Notes: generated from the sequence alone by a model not told the origin. Positions 11,501 to 24,455 are shown, numbered from the stretch's first letter. The stretch: 64,000 nt of DNA from Eopsaltria australis (GCA_034509425.1 JAVTVJ010000033.1:3658001-3722000), one strand, 5' to 3'. Numbers and translations: made by a program.

Positions 11501-12000
11501 GAATTTGTCTGTAAAGCCTGTGCTTTTTCTTCTACTTTCATGTTAACTATTCTAATCCCTACATTTCTTCTTGCTTTTTCCTTTCTTTATGAATTTTTTA
11601 TTTTGCTGGGTCTTGTGCAGTAGCTGCTGTAGAAAAACTGTTATCTTACCATAACGTGTGTCCATGGCAAGTGCAAAATCTCTTCAGGTAGAAAAAACAC
11701 AGAAACCATTGTTTGCACCATTTTCTGAATTAACTAGTGACTTTTTTAATAATTAGAGTAGATCAACTCATCTTTATATATATTTACACACACATACATA
11801 TATATACTTAAAATAGTTGTTTGCAACAGTAGCTCATACTACTATAAATTTTATGTACTTCAGCCACATCAGATTACTCACAGGACTGATGAGCTCTAAC
11901 CAGTTCAGAAAAACTCTGTTACATGCAGAAGCACATCTCAAAGAAGCTAAGAAAACTTCTAGTTAAAGTGTCACTCAATTCAATGATTTTTTGTGCTTCA

Positions 12001-12021
12001 CTGTCAACTAGAAGTTGACAG
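12001..12021. repeat. Perfect short hairpin
   Basis: CTGTCAACT (12001-12009) and AGTTGACAG (12013-12021) are exact reverse complements with a 3-base loop AGA. Confidence 0.6.
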
Positions 12022-12906
12022 AGGACTATCAGGCTTGTGATTTTGAATACTGAGCACTCATGTTCAGTAGAAAATCTAAATTTGGCCTAAAAGCTCCTCT
12101 GTGTCTGAAATATCTGTGTTTTTTAATTTTGTATCAATCTGAGATCCTTATTAGTCTTGCTAAGTATATTAAAAAAAGATATATATGTTATATCTGTTTA
12201 CTAATAGCTAATCATGCATGCATATACTGAAATTTTACAATAGAAACCACTTCAGAATTTGCCAAATATGCAAATAAATTTATAGGTTTAATTAGAAATC
12301 TATAAAGAGAAAATAGATTTAATTAGCCTGAACAAAAATCAAAAGAATTTTGCATTACAACACATATCCAACGGGTGAATATTCCATATAAAATAGTTAA
12401 CAGCTGCTATAAAGAGTAAACAAAATAAACAAAAATCCTTTTAATTGTAGTGTTCCTATATGTGACACCACTACTAAGTTATAAAAATCCACAGGTACAT
12501 TTTAACTATATTAATACCATTAAGACAACCAAACAATTCAAATATGTTTTGTACATTAAAAGATCATCGCTCATTCTGTTTCAATGAATTGTTTACGGAC
12601 AGAGAAGAGGGATGCATGAGGCATATGCAGCTTTAGAAAAGAAGAGATCATGAAGGATTTATGAAGGTAGGTGTGTTTGATTTGGGCAGGAATTAAACAC
12701 TGTGGAGTACCATGCTGAGAAATCATGTCTGATTGAACAGAGAATTGATACTCTATGGTAATTTATGTAGGGACCTGGAAGGCTGGGTTTTGTGATAACT
12801 TTAAAAATTCATGTTTTACAAGGACTTCTTTAGCAGTAATTCTTAGATGTCTGCATAGCAAACTTTTCAAATCCAGAAATCCATTTATGCACATTTCATT
12901 GCAGTA

Positions 12907-12924
12907 ACATATGTTAACATATGT
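12907..12924. repeat. Perfect 18-bp palindrome
   Basis: ACATATGTTAACATATGT equals its own reverse complement. It contains two CATATG sites and a central GTTAAC. Confidence 0.65.
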
Positions 12925-13480
12925 ACTAGAGCTGGGCCCTGTAGACACCCGCTCCATAACAGCACACAGGACTGAGAAGGTAGTGTGGGGCCACTATATA
13001 TTAAAACACTTCTGCTTCTACCTATCTGTGCCTGGTTTCCCCATGCTGTCAGGTGATTGATGCTTTTAGGCGAACGTCACAAAATCTTTCTTAGCATCGA
13101 ATGTGTTGATGGGGAAATGTCTACTAAGTGATACTTAAATCCCACAAAAGCGTAATGTCTAGTAATTCAGATATTGTGATTGCAAAATAAGTTGGAAGTG
13201 GTTATTAAATAAAATAAAAAAATCTAGAAAGTTTACTGAAGCTAATTACACATGGAAATTACAGGACCTGAATCTAGAATTAGATTCTTAAACACTTGTG
13301 TTCAGTGCTGCTTAATTATGGGGATGTTTAATTGTGTAATCAATCAGCTTTTGACCTTAAACTTTTGCACATATTTAAAGATGTGTTTTTACAAAACACC
13401 AAATGTTTATGCCTATCCTTTGCATAGGATGCAAAAATTTTGTCTTTTTCTGTTAGATTATGTTTGCATGTTGTAAAAGA

Positions 13481-13795
13481 GGGCAGGACTTTTTTCCTCT
13501 GTCCCCATAAGTGGGTGAAATGCTGATTCACATCTGTGGGGATAGATTTGCTTCCATCTCAGAGCAGGGTGGCCTTGGCCACGTTATTTGCAGCAAGTTT
13601 ATTTTTCCCCAGACCATGTCTCAACTCTTCTGGGAGCATGATATCTGGCGTGGGACAAAAAACGCTGAAAAGCAAGCAGGCAGTCAGAAAGAAATGTGCC
13701 AGTGTCCACGACCATGACTTGACTGTTAGGTTTACTGGGATAGATGCAGCCTCAGAGGCACAGTCCTGTGAATATCTTATTCTTAAAGAATAATT
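13481..13795. other. GC-richer island, unclassified
   Basis: This stretch is clearly richer in G and C than its AT-rich flanks and stays open in two plus-strand frames (13511-13717 and 13536-13793). I recognise no protein family or repeat consensus. It may be an old LTR or other repeat fragment; a protein-coding exon is less likely because neither frame looks constrained. Confidence 0.35.
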
Positions 13796-15987
13796 TGTAA
13801 TGTTCTTCAGGACCTTACTGCCTATAAAAGATTGTTGTCTGCTTTAAGAGAAAGCAGTTTGGAGTTTCTTTGGAGAGAGTAGTTTAAGGCTAACAGTCAT
13901 CTAATGGCAAGAATACCCACCCAAAATATCTGAATGCAGAGCCCAAGTTTTCTTATCAACACCTCTTTGTACATTGGTTTTACATTAAACAGCCCTTGCA
14001 TGTGTTAGAGACTGGGATTTGTTCTTCTTGGACCAGCATTTCACTTTCCTGGAGAGTCACAGTTATTCTCCACAGATTCAGGGTGTTGGTTTTACCTGCA
14101 TTTTCTTTGACCCTTGTAAAGTAATGCTGCTTGATAAGGCCATTATTAAGCAGAATCTGATTTTTTTTAAATTTACATGAAAATAAGATTGTCTTCATAG
14201 ATAAAAAGTCAAATACTACAAAAATACTTGGATAAAAAGTGAAACTTTAATGAAACATGTATTTCCCCACAATTTAGACAGCAATATCAAAAAGGTTTTT
14301 TGAGATCACTGAAAATGGAGTAAAAATTTGGTATCAAAAGAAATATTTATTTTGAAATAAATAAAATTGTTTTGTCAATATTTCCTTTTCTTTTATAGAT
14401 GACAGGTCTGAAGAATATTAGAAAAATGAAATGTAATTCAAACAAGACTCAGAAAGCTTAAGAACGAAGGACTTCAACTTCTTGCAATACTTTGCATTTA
14501 TTATTCAATCATGGTCATGAAGTTGACAACCATTCAAGTTAAGTTCTATAATTACGGACCTGCTACTACAATGGATCTACAATGGATCTACTACTGATGT
14601 GAATGTTAGTTCAGAGAAAACCAATTTTTATCATGAGTTTTGATACGTATTGGAAATAAAATAGTTACTCTCTTAAAGTTAAAATCTACAAGGTCATAGA
14701 CAAATCTTTAAGTTACAATTTACGCTGCAGAAAATTCAGGACAATGGGAAAGACTTCATTAATGCCACTTGTGGATCCTCTCATTTTTTACCTGCGTTGT
14801 AGTGCAGATACACTTTTAGGTTAATGACACTTGAAGGATAGGTTTTGTTTTGCTTCTCTTCATCCTCCTATAAATTAAGTGATCTACTGAAGACATACAC
14901 CTGAAAATGTCTATTCTTTCCATGTATCTCATGGTCATGTATCTTCAGTCTCTTTTCATTGACTCTGAAATAGAATTAATCAACATAGTTTGTCTTAGAC
15001 TACATATCAAATTTAAAGACAGTTAATGTTTGCCAAGATAAATCTCATTCTGAGTCAATGATAAATGGAATACCTTAGCCATCATATTTCTTAATAAAAA
15101 GCATGAACATTGATTTAATATATTACTATAGTCTGTAAAAAGTTATATAGCTTTTATTCCTAAATAAATTCTTCATGTGAAATACTCTACATCTTATAGT
15201 GGAATAAAGGGGAAAAATAATTGATAAAATTGAAATTTTTTGCTTCTTATTAGGATTTGGAATATTACAAAAGATACAATATGGATCAAACACAATTACC
15301 TATATTTACACTTTAATTTTTCAAAGAAGTCAGAGACAAAAGTCTTCATAAAGTCTGATTAATAACAAAAAAATTAAACACGAAAAAATCTGAAAAATTA
15401 CAGTATTTTCTAACATTAAACAGTTGAACACAAAATTACATATTTCAGTACATATGCATTTCAGACACGTACAGATACATCTATAATGTAACTGTTTCAA
15501 AGAACATAGTTGAACGGAATATTTGTCTTTATCAAAGACCAAATTTCTTCAAAATTATTTAGTCTTTTGTATATTGAGAACATACATACTGTTCATCTAA
15601 TTATTTATTTACTTGTTCATTTTCAAAATTCTTGACCCCACTGTGTTTTCATAGGAATTTTAATGTCTCCATTTCCTTGATGCAGACCGAAAAACAAATA
15701 ATGAAATTAATTATAAAAAATTTGAAAGATATGATCAGTTTTCACAACCCCTTACCTATCTTTCAAAATAAAAAACCACAATCCAACATTTTTAGTGAGT
15801 TCCACTGAAATTATGATATTCAGCATGACCATTTGCTGTCTTCCATGGCAAAGCTATTATAGACTCCTATGTATATTGCAAAAGTTCACAATATTTAGTT
15901 CAATCTAGCACCATTCCTGCCAACTAAATATTTTAAATTTGCAGGAAAACAAATGCTTAGAGAAGCCCTTTAGCTTTGCCATAAAGC
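13796..15987. other. AT-rich unique sequence, no gene seen
   Basis: No gene recognised. An 11-base unit CTACAATGGAT is repeated twice in tandem near 14568-14591. A pyrimidine tract ending in TATAG at about 14380-14398 resembles a splice acceptor, but no coding continuation follows. Confidence 0.55.
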
Positions 15988-16010
15988 GGGGGGGTGGGGG
16001 GGGGTGGAGG
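15988..16010 (+). repeat. G-rich run with G-quadruplex potential
   Basis: Runs of seven and nine G separated by single T, then GG-A-GG, in an otherwise AT-rich setting. The run pattern allows a four-tract quadruplex on the plus strand. Confidence 0.6.
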
Positions 16011-19000
16011 AAACTGATTTTCTGATTGATTCAGGTAATATGAATAAATTATTAGTCCTTATGGTAGCAAAGAAAATTAATCTTTTGAGCACAATGAAAT
16101 TAAAAGGTTTTGGCTTGCCTGATCTGAACAAAGTAAGATGAATTTTTAATACAGTAAATTAATTAGGCACATAATGAGGAATAGGATGCATAATAACTCT
16201 AATTCTGATAAATAGCAAAATAGTTCAGATCCTCAAAGAAATAAATATCATCCATCACAAGCACACCTTAAATTCTGTTTGTTAGGGAATATTAATGGTA
16301 AGAGAGCTTGCACAGAAGAGTTAGATAAATTCTATTTGCTGATTTTGTTCAGCGCAATTACATTACGTGCTGACCCTCATCTGTAACTTTTTGTGAAATT
16401 GATTTTAGGACATTATTCATTTCTGAAGGTGTTAATGTACCATAAAGGATTTGTATTATCGTTAAACATACTGTCTGTGCCAGGTGTTACATGTTATTTG
16501 CTTCTGCCCTGAAGATCATTTACCAGCTTATAAATCTTTATGGCCCCATGATGTTTTGCTACAGTAATTTTCATCTTTAAATAGCTTCTGAATTATGCAT
16601 TCTAAAAATAAGTAAAAAGCAACATTTTTGTTATTAAATAACATATATCTTCAATTTTACAACAGCTTTAGTCACAAATGTCAAGCAATACTAGTATGGG
16701 AAACAATAAAGTTGATTAGGAATGCAAAACCAATATTTTCCTAACTTTTGACAACATAAAGGTATTTCAATGCAGATTAAGTAGTTAATCAGTTTAAGAC
16801 ATGTTTCTTTTTGAGGACTCTCCAGGAACTTTAAAGAGTTAAATAACTGTATAACTATTTCACTAGAATGTCATGGATTCTATCTATAAGCGTATTTTGA
16901 AATCTAAGAACTAAATATTTATAAAAAAAATTCAACATCATCTCATCTCTTCTATAATATAAAATGGAATTGGATTTTAAAAAGTAACTGATTTGATAGA
17001 TTTGTCATGCCTTTTTGTTACTCTGTGTTATCTTTATTTTAATGAAGAAGTTTATGCACCAGGGGAGGCTACTGCAAAGGCAGGAGCTTGTGCATACAGT
17101 CTGAACCATCATGGGAGAGGGAGGCTTTGGGAAAAACTGGGCTCAAGTTTTCAAAGACCCTTTCAGAATGGAATGCTTACAGAACAGTAGAAACAGTAGG
17201 GGTTTTATACCAAGAAGAAAACTTCCTCAGGGAAGCACAAAGAGAAAAGGCAGTCATCAGAATTCACAGAAAAATATTTCCTATGAATGCTGAATTTTAC
17301 TTTGAGATTTGATCCTCAGTTCTGGTCAGCTTGTGCCTCCTTTTTATTACCTGAAATGTCTTGATGTTTCTGATGTTGTTGTCTTAGTGGTCACCTGGCA
17401 GTCTGGGTGATTCATGTGCCTGCTTTGGGCTGTTTTTTCAGCTCCAACTGAAATTCATGGGAGAGTCCTCACTGACTTAATTTTGTACATCTGAGCTCTC
17501 CTTTTCAACAAAAGGTAATGTCAAAATCCATTATGTTTCATTTTAAGTTTTGAGATTTCTTATACAGTGTTATGTCTATGCAGATTATGCCCATATATTG
17601 TATGATGGTTAATAGATATTTATTAGTAAAAGAATTTGAAAATAGATGGTAAAACATACATTAGCTTTTAGTTTAGTTAATATAAGGCAATTAACATGAA
17701 CCCCACTGTAAAACTTACATTACTTTCCCATGCTCTTTTATTCACTAAGTCACTGTTCTATATATATTGTCAGTGTTATTTATTTTCCTTATGAAAAATA
17801 TTCTATACTCACAGTAGTGGTATTGATTCTCTCATCTGTAATTTAAAATTTATATTTTTTTAGTGGGAGCTCTCACAATATTCCGACAGGCTAATTCTTT
17901 AACTTTCTATTAAAACTTAGAGACTATATATTGCATATAAATTATTTTCTTTAATAACTGTAAAACAAAACAAACAACAAAGGCAAAAATTCTGTGCCCT
18001 CAGTACCATTAGAATAGCTTATTTTAGTCATTGATATATATTCTAAATAGGAGATGGTCAAAGATGGTCATATGAACACAGGCCTAAAATTCCTGAAAAA
18101 TAATTTAGATGGGGCTTAAGAAATTTTAGGATTACTAATTTGATCGTCATAACAAATAGATGAGGGTGGAACATATCATTCCAGACTATGTGCAGAATGC
18201 AGGTTATTAGGAAATAAATCAGTCTAAAATCAGTTTAAAAGTATGAAGATAAGGCTGATGATACATTTTTATGAGATGACAGAGGCTATTACTTGTATAG
18301 TATTCTCTGATAATAGCCTACTACAGAAGTGGTTTATGTCTTTCATATGCCGTCTCTCATATGGTCTATCTGTTTATATTCTAGTTATAGTAAAGGATAA
18401 ATCTAGTACACAAAGAAACAGAAGGGTTTTGATGGGTTTTCTCCTTTTGAACTAAAGACTAATTGCTTATGCTATTCAAAACATATTCATGAAGGTGTTT
18501 CAGACAAGCTTTACTACTTTTAATAGAAAAATGTATTTAATATAGTAATCAGAAGTACTAACATTGTGGAGAGAAAAGATACACTTGTTAAAATATAACT
18601 AGTAATATTACATTTTTATTAGTTTGTTTTTGCGTTTTTACCTTGTTTATTTGATATAAAGATATCATCATAGGTTTAAAGTCATGTTAATTTTTTTTTT
18701 CAATTTCTTGTTTATTTAAAAACAAAACAGCGATTTCTTAGCATCTGTAAACAGACCTTGACATATGTTGCCTCTAAACCTAGAAACTCAGAGAAAAAGC
18801 ACTTGTTTTCCTTGCCCAGATACAGCTTCTCCAAGGCTGTTTTCCTACTAATATTGGATTCCCAAGAAAGTAGGATTAGAGGATATTCATAAAGGTAGTT
18901 GATCTACAAATTGCAATATCTAAAGGAAAGTAGGAAAAATATGCCATCAATTTACAATCAATTTCCTGCAAAATATTTCTCATACACTTTCCATTTAGTG

Positions 19001-19105
19001 GGCTGTTATAGTAACATAGTTTATATTATTTCTTTTGATTCTATTCTGTTTTTTCTTTCCTAAGTTTGTTCCATTTTGTCTGGGTCAATAACAGAGAGTC
19101 TCTTA
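16011..19105. other. AT-rich unique sequence, no gene seen
   Basis: No gene or repeat family recognised. The part at 16330-16620 has the look of a conserved noncoding element but cannot be confirmed here. The overlapping short frames at 17000-17310 have no known relatives. Confidence 0.5.
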
Positions 19106-19145
19106 TTTTTTTTTTAATCTTTTTTTTTTTTTTTTTTTTTTTTTT
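19106..19145. repeat. Poly(T) tract
   Basis: A run of about ten T, the short break AATC, then 26 consecutive T (19120-19145). No retrocopy or LINE is attached on either side. Confidence 0.85.
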
Positions 19146-19874
19146 GCCTTCTCTCTGTTCAGTCTTCTATATGTATTCGTTATCTCTTTTCTAACTCTGT
19201 TTCTCTTCAATAATTTTCTTTTGATCACCTTCCTTGACTTTCTCCAGAAACCTGACTTTAGATGGGATTTATCTCTTCTTTATTTGAACAAAAATTTAGA
19301 CATTAAGCCAACAATATTACTGGGGGAAAAGCTAAGGACATTGAAACACAGGACAGAGGCTCCTGTACTCAAGTGAATGTCTGAAAACTTGAGACGTTTC
19401 TCTTCTTCTCCTATGTGGCAAATGAATATATATGTATACTTTTGTCAGGGAGTTCCAGACTGCTATGGTGTGTTTAGAAGGCTGACAAATTTGATCAGTC
19501 TTAAACTGCAAAACTAAACTTTGCTAAGTACATTCATTAGCAAAGTATTTCTTGCAAATGGTCAGTTCTTGCAAATTATTTATGATCGTTTCTTGTACAA
19601 AACTCTCACTTTTTAGCTATTATATTCTAAAGTATATATAATTTGTGATCATACATTACCATAGATCTGAAGTCAAACTTTTAGCACTGCCAGCTATCTT
19701 GCTAAGTCTTATCCTTAGGGTCCAGGTTATGAGGCCTGAGAACTCATCAAGTATAAAGTTGTAACTAAGGTGCAAGTTTTCCTTCCCTGCTTCTGCCTGA
19801 TGGCTTTATGCTGTTGCAGTCTTCTCTGCTACTTATTGAATGCATTTGATCAGGCCCTGAGTCAAGGCTGGTGA
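19146..19874. other. AT-rich unique sequence, no gene seen
   Basis: Nothing recognisable between the poly(T) tract and the CR1 segment. Confidence 0.55.
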
Positions 19875-20202
19875 TTTCCAAAAAACTGCAATAAAGCTGG
19901 TAAAAAATTTAGAGAACAAGTCCTGTGAAGAGAGTCTGAGGAAACTGGGATTCTTTAGCCTGGAGAAAAGGAGGCTCAGGGAAGCTCTTACTGCTCTGAA
20001 ACACCTACCAAGAAGGAGGCCATGGGAAAGTGAGTGCTGGTCTCTTTTCCCAAGTGGCAAGCAACAGGATGAGAGGAAATGGCCTCAAGTTGTGTCAGGG
20101 GAGGGTTAGTTTGAATAATAGGAAAAATCTCTTTACTAAAATAGTGGTCAAGCACTGGACCAGACTATCCAGGAAGTGGTAGAATTACCATTCATGGTGT
20201 GA
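19875..20202 (+). mobile_element. CR1 LINE 3' region fragment
   Basis: Plus-strand text follows the end of CR1 ORF2 and the 3' region. It reads GAACAAGTCCTGTGAAGAG, then TTTAGCCTGGAGAAAAGGAG, then GAGGAAATGGCCTCAAGTTG, then GGAAAAATCTCTTTACT and a GCACTGGACCAGACTATCCA block. The canonical continuation (a valine/leucine-rich stretch and the terminal short repeats) is absent. At about 20202 the sequence switches to another part of CR1. The fragment is therefore truncated at both ends. Confidence 0.88.
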
Positions 20203-20760
20203 TGAATCCAATGACAGGTGTGAAGTGTTCTATGACTACAGGATGTTAGAAGGCACAGGCAAAGAAGGAAGGGCAGAGACATGCTCTCTACATCAAGACC
20301 TGGATAAAGAGCTCTCTGAAAAACAGCCATAAACAGGTTGAAAGCTTGTGGGTAAGAATCAGAGGCCAAGGCAAAAAAAGGAACCTTGTCATTGGTGTCC
20401 ACTACAAGCTGCCTGCTGCTGAAGCCTTCTTGCTCCAGCTCCAGGAGGTAACACGCTTGCAGATACTTGTCCTGCTGGGGGACTTCAATCAGCCTGATAC
20501 CTGCCAAAAATGTAGCATAGCTAATCTTGCAATGTATGGAGGATAACTTCTTACACGAGGTAACAGACAGCCATACAAGCAGGGATGTGATATAGCATCT
20601 GATGATCCCCAATACAACTGGGCTAATTTGTGATGACAGGAGTGGAGGCAGCATGGGCTGACCATAATCGTTCACTGGTGGAATTTACAATCCCAAGGAA
20701 TATGGGTCAGGCTTAGGGCAAACTCAAGACTTTGAATTTTGGAAAAGCAAACTTCCACAT
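20203..20760 (+). mobile_element. CR1 LINE 5' region fragment (endonuclease)
   Basis: This segment derives from the apurinic-like endonuclease half of CR1 ORF2, in the same orientation as the 3' fragment just upstream. It covers the region before VGVYYR, then the GDFN block, the DNFL/TRG area, the SDH block and the NFRKAKF block. Stops and indels are frequent. It ends within the endonuclease-to-linker region without RT. Its exact left edge is uncertain because the 20203-20270 match is weak. Confidence 0.85.
20346..20546 (+). pseudogene. CR1 endonuclease remnant
   Basis: A 66-codon open run contains VIGVHYKLP, FLLQLQEV and LLGDFNQPD, the signature order of the CR1 endonuclease. GDFN is encoded at 20478-20489. 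Further on, in the +3 neighbourhood, the catalytic SDH survives as ADH at 20657-20665, followed by a SLVEF-like stretch. The enzyme would have nicked target DNA for reverse transcription. Indels between the blocks and missing RT show that this copy is dead. Confidence 0.85.
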
Positions 20761-23700
20761 ATACTATTTGTTGGACTGTTTCTCAGACAATTAAAGGCAG
20801 TTATTAGGACAGATTTTTACATCAGCTGTGCATATTCTTTGGAGCTATTTGAACAAATAGAATTAGATACTATTAATAAAAATGCTCCCTTTTCCTTGAC
20901 AATCTGAATTACCCTGGTAATTCATTACCAACTGCACTGCCTGCAATCAGAAAACAACACAAAATAACTCTGTCCAGTGATTAGTGTCTAAAAGTCTCAT
21001 GCAGGATGCAAATTAAAATGACTAGATGAATTATCTCTGGGATTAAAAAACAGACTTGACAAAGCTAGCAATTTGGATTTTTCTTGGTACTTATGCTTTC
21101 ATAATTGCATCTAATCTTTTTCAACCGTTTTTATTTCCGTGTTTATGAGGTCTTGAGGATCATTCAACTGCATGGTTAGCTTTTCCTGGAGAGAAAGAAA
21201 GAGCTAAAATGTCTTCACTGTCTCTTTTCTAACAAGTTACTCCCTCAGTCTTGCTTATTAAACTCAACAGATTAAATCTTGCATAGCTCTAGGCTGTAGT
21301 TCCTGACTATGTTGGGATACCAATGCTGCACTGCAACCCATACTTTCCTCTCGACTTGCTACAACTGCCCATATCAACAACCCAGTTCTAAAGACTTAGT
21401 CACAGCAAATCTACAGAACTAATGAAAAAGGGTTGCAAACCATGGCAGCTCTGCTTCAGCAACTGCAGAAAGTGCTCCTATCTCCTTCTCAGGCCTCTAC
21501 TACTTAATAAATGGAAACATACTTGGGTGGAGTAGATCCCTCATATTTTCTTAAGCATTTCAATGCATATTTTAGAACTTGATTGACATATTCTCCTATT
21601 TAGTGAAACTCTAGAAATCTAAAGAAAGCACCACCTAAATTGGACACATAGATTCTCATTAATAGTAGTTTCTTATGTCTGACTTTGCCTTTTTTTTTCC
21701 CTGGGTTAAAAATTCTAAAGTTATATATATATTCTAATGAAGAATCCTTCTATGCTGGATCTTCACAGTGTTTCAGGCTGCAGGTGGTGTAGATAATCTG
21801 TAAATTCTAAAATTTAGAATTAATAATGGCAATCTGAGCAGCAACTCAGCTACTATAATGTGCTGCTATTATCACATATAATATTAAATTCCTAAGGTGT
21901 TAAGAAATATTAAAGATCACATGTCCTTACACACAATAAGAAAAAAAAGTTATATTCTTCTATGTTAGTAATCATGTTTTTCTTAAGTATTATAAGGAAG
22001 ATGCTTACTATCATGAATATATATTTGCTTCCTAGGAAGCTGAAGGCCTATTGTACCACACAGATGTAATTTAATGCTAAAGAGAATTCAGACTCAAAAT
22101 TCTACTGATTTTCTGCACAATTTTCATTGCTAGTTTTGCCTTGGCAATTAAAAATAATGATGGACTGATATAAAATACATGCAAAGGTAGCAAGAAAATG
22201 AGGTATCTACTTATTATTGCTGCAATGGGAGAATAAACTAAGCTGGTAAAGTTTTATTTGAAAATTATTCAAAATTATTCAGTAATCAACAGTCTTTTAC
22301 ACTATGCACGAGTTGCCAGTGACTGACAATGATAAATGATATTTATTTCTGTTATTCAGTTGATGATAATGTGCTATTCACATATGAATAACTTTATCTA
22401 AGCATTACACTCTTGAAGTTCTTTATATTGTTTGACTATTGTATAGTAATGGACAGTTCCTGAATAGCATGCAAGAGTCACTGAACTTAATTTTTCTCTC
22501 AAATCCAAAGAATGCACAAGGTCTTTCACTTTTTTTTTTTTTTTTGAAGAGCATTATATAATTTTAAACCATTGATCCTGATATTTCAGTTTAAATCCTC
22601 TAGTGAAAATATTACAGATGTACAATATTGCATTCTTTCTTTATGCCCTTTAAGTTATACATGTTTTAGCTGCTTCTAGATGACAATGAAATATATCTTG
22701 AAGGAAAAAAGTACGCTGTGTGATCCAAATTTCCACTGATGTAAGTTGGAGGAATCCTCGGAATTCAAATTATCTGTGCAGGACCATTCAATCTAGGGAT
22801 GTGACATATAATTTTTCCAATAAGTAATTGATACAGCTGCATTTTTGCTTGTTTTATTATTGATGTCACTGACCTGTATGCCATTTGAAATATTAGGTTT
22901 AAGTTAATCAGAAATTTAAATAGGCTTATTTCCTACTAACAATTCCACCCACTGTTGATTTTGTCATATCACTTTCTCTAATCTTAGCTGTCTAGCAATC
23001 CTTTGACTTCATGAAGAATCACAACTTTTTTCTATGTCAGTTCCAGACCCTAACTGAAACCAATGGTTACAATATTTTAGTAAGTTAATGTTCAAACATT
23101 ATTTTTCTAAAGATAATTTCTCTCTGATTTTCAATCATATGGACTCACATATACCTTTTATTTTTCTCTCTAAATGGTATGCACTCTTTTTGTATGTCCA
23201 GGAAAGATGAATCCTTCCTTTTTCCATTTTCAATTTTGAAATTTTTGTCTTTTCCTGTAAAATGTTACCTTTGTGTATATTTTCTTTCCTCCATCCCCAT
23301 CTAGTTCACCTAAACACAAAAATTAAGGAAAAAATATATTAACAGTTTGTAGGGTTTTTTTCTATTTTAGAAACTGTTAAAACAAATTTTAATTCATGAA
23401 AAATGTAGAAAGCCTATGAAGTTACTAGACTTTCCATGATCTTTCAGGGGAATGCCCAGATTTTATTTGCTTAGCAGCTCTTGTTCTATTTTTTTCCTCT
23501 TAGGGCCACAATACGAAGTAGAACAAAGACCTCAAAAAAGTTAATCAGATATTATTAAATATCGGTTTTATGTGTCTTCTATTTCACCCCATTTAATTTC
23601 TGCCACCTAAAAATTAGACCTGTAAGGCTATGTCTGTACTGTAAAATTAAAGGTGATCCCCTGATCCCCAGACCTAAGATCAAATGTCAAATGCTTGGCA

Positions 23701-24000
23701 TCCATGATACTTAAAGCTTTGTGTCAGAGCTTCATGGAGATGGATAAATGGAATCAAAACCAGAGTCAGGAACTTATTTAAGAGTTAAACAATATGAAAA
23801 ATAAGTGTTTAATATTGGAATCTACTCCCTGTCCTGTTTTTGTTCTGCAGTTAGTATGTATATTATGTCTACATCTATTATGTAAACTCCTTCTACTACT
23901 AAGGTAGAGATGCATATTTCTGTTTGTTTGTGGTTTTTAGGGGAGCTGTAAAAGAGTTGCTATTTATAAAAGGAAAAGAAAATCTTAGGCTTGACTTGAA
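20761..24000. other. AT-rich unique sequence, no gene seen
   Basis: About 3.2 kb with no recognised gene or repeat beyond simple runs, such as 16 T at 22530-22545. Confidence 0.55.
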
Positions 24001-24455
24001 GACTCAGGAGACACTACCCTTCCTGGCTGGCTGGAGGAAACCCTGCTGTGGTTCTTAAAGATGGATCCTGCCAGCAGTGAGGTTGAGCAAGCACTCACAA
24101 AAAGCTTGCCCCAACAAATGTACATTATATGGACCCAGAAGGACACAAAAACAGGTGAGCAGGACTTTTACAGGCATACCCACAAATATAAACAACACTC
24201 AAATAAACATGAGAAACAGAAATTGGGCCAACCCTATTTCTCCTTTGGGCTATCTACTAGTAAAATTGGCTTATCAGAACGTACGCGTACCACCACCGAG
24301 TCACATGCCCAGCCACATTTACTGATCCTTCAAGCATTAACTTCCAGATCACCCAGTTTCCATGCCCAGAGCTTGGGTCTGGGCTCCAGCTTAGAGGTTA
24401 TGTCTTTCCAGTTGCTGGTCTCCATCTCCTACCCTATTAATTGTGAAGTTTAATA
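24001..24455 (+). other. GC-richer stretch with a 130-codon open frame, unclassified
   Basis: From about 24000 the base composition changes: several CpG (for example within CGTACGCGTAC near 24280) and longer open frames. The longest frame runs 24061-24453 and starts at an ATG with G at +4 and A at -3, an acceptable context. The product would be hydrophilic, rich in S, T, Q and K, with no signal peptide, membrane segment or known motif. A donor-like AGGTGAGC lies at 24154-24161 inside the frame. I do not recognise it. It may be an old repeat or a noncoding exon; a real gene is possible but unsupported. Confidence 0.25.

Larger units (their letters stand above)
8507..13480. other. AT-rich unique sequence, no gene seen
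   Basis: About 5 kb without a recognisable gene or repeat family. It contains an A/C-rich stretch (9117-9150, T/G-rich on the other strand), a TA/CA-rich patch at 11777-11808, a 9-bp hairpin at 12001-12021 and an 18-bp palindrome at 12907-12924. A 65-codon frame at 10193-10390 has a hydrophobic middle but no known relatives and no supporting signals. Confidence 0.55.

Noticed and set aside
14380..14470. Exon after a splice-acceptor-like pyrimidine tract
   Set aside because: The frame after TATAG closes quickly and no donor or protein similarity follows; such tracts are common in AT-rich DNA.
20148..20675. 175-codon minus-strand open frame
   Set aside because: It lies antisense to clear CR1 sequence; the plus strand carries the endonuclease motifs.
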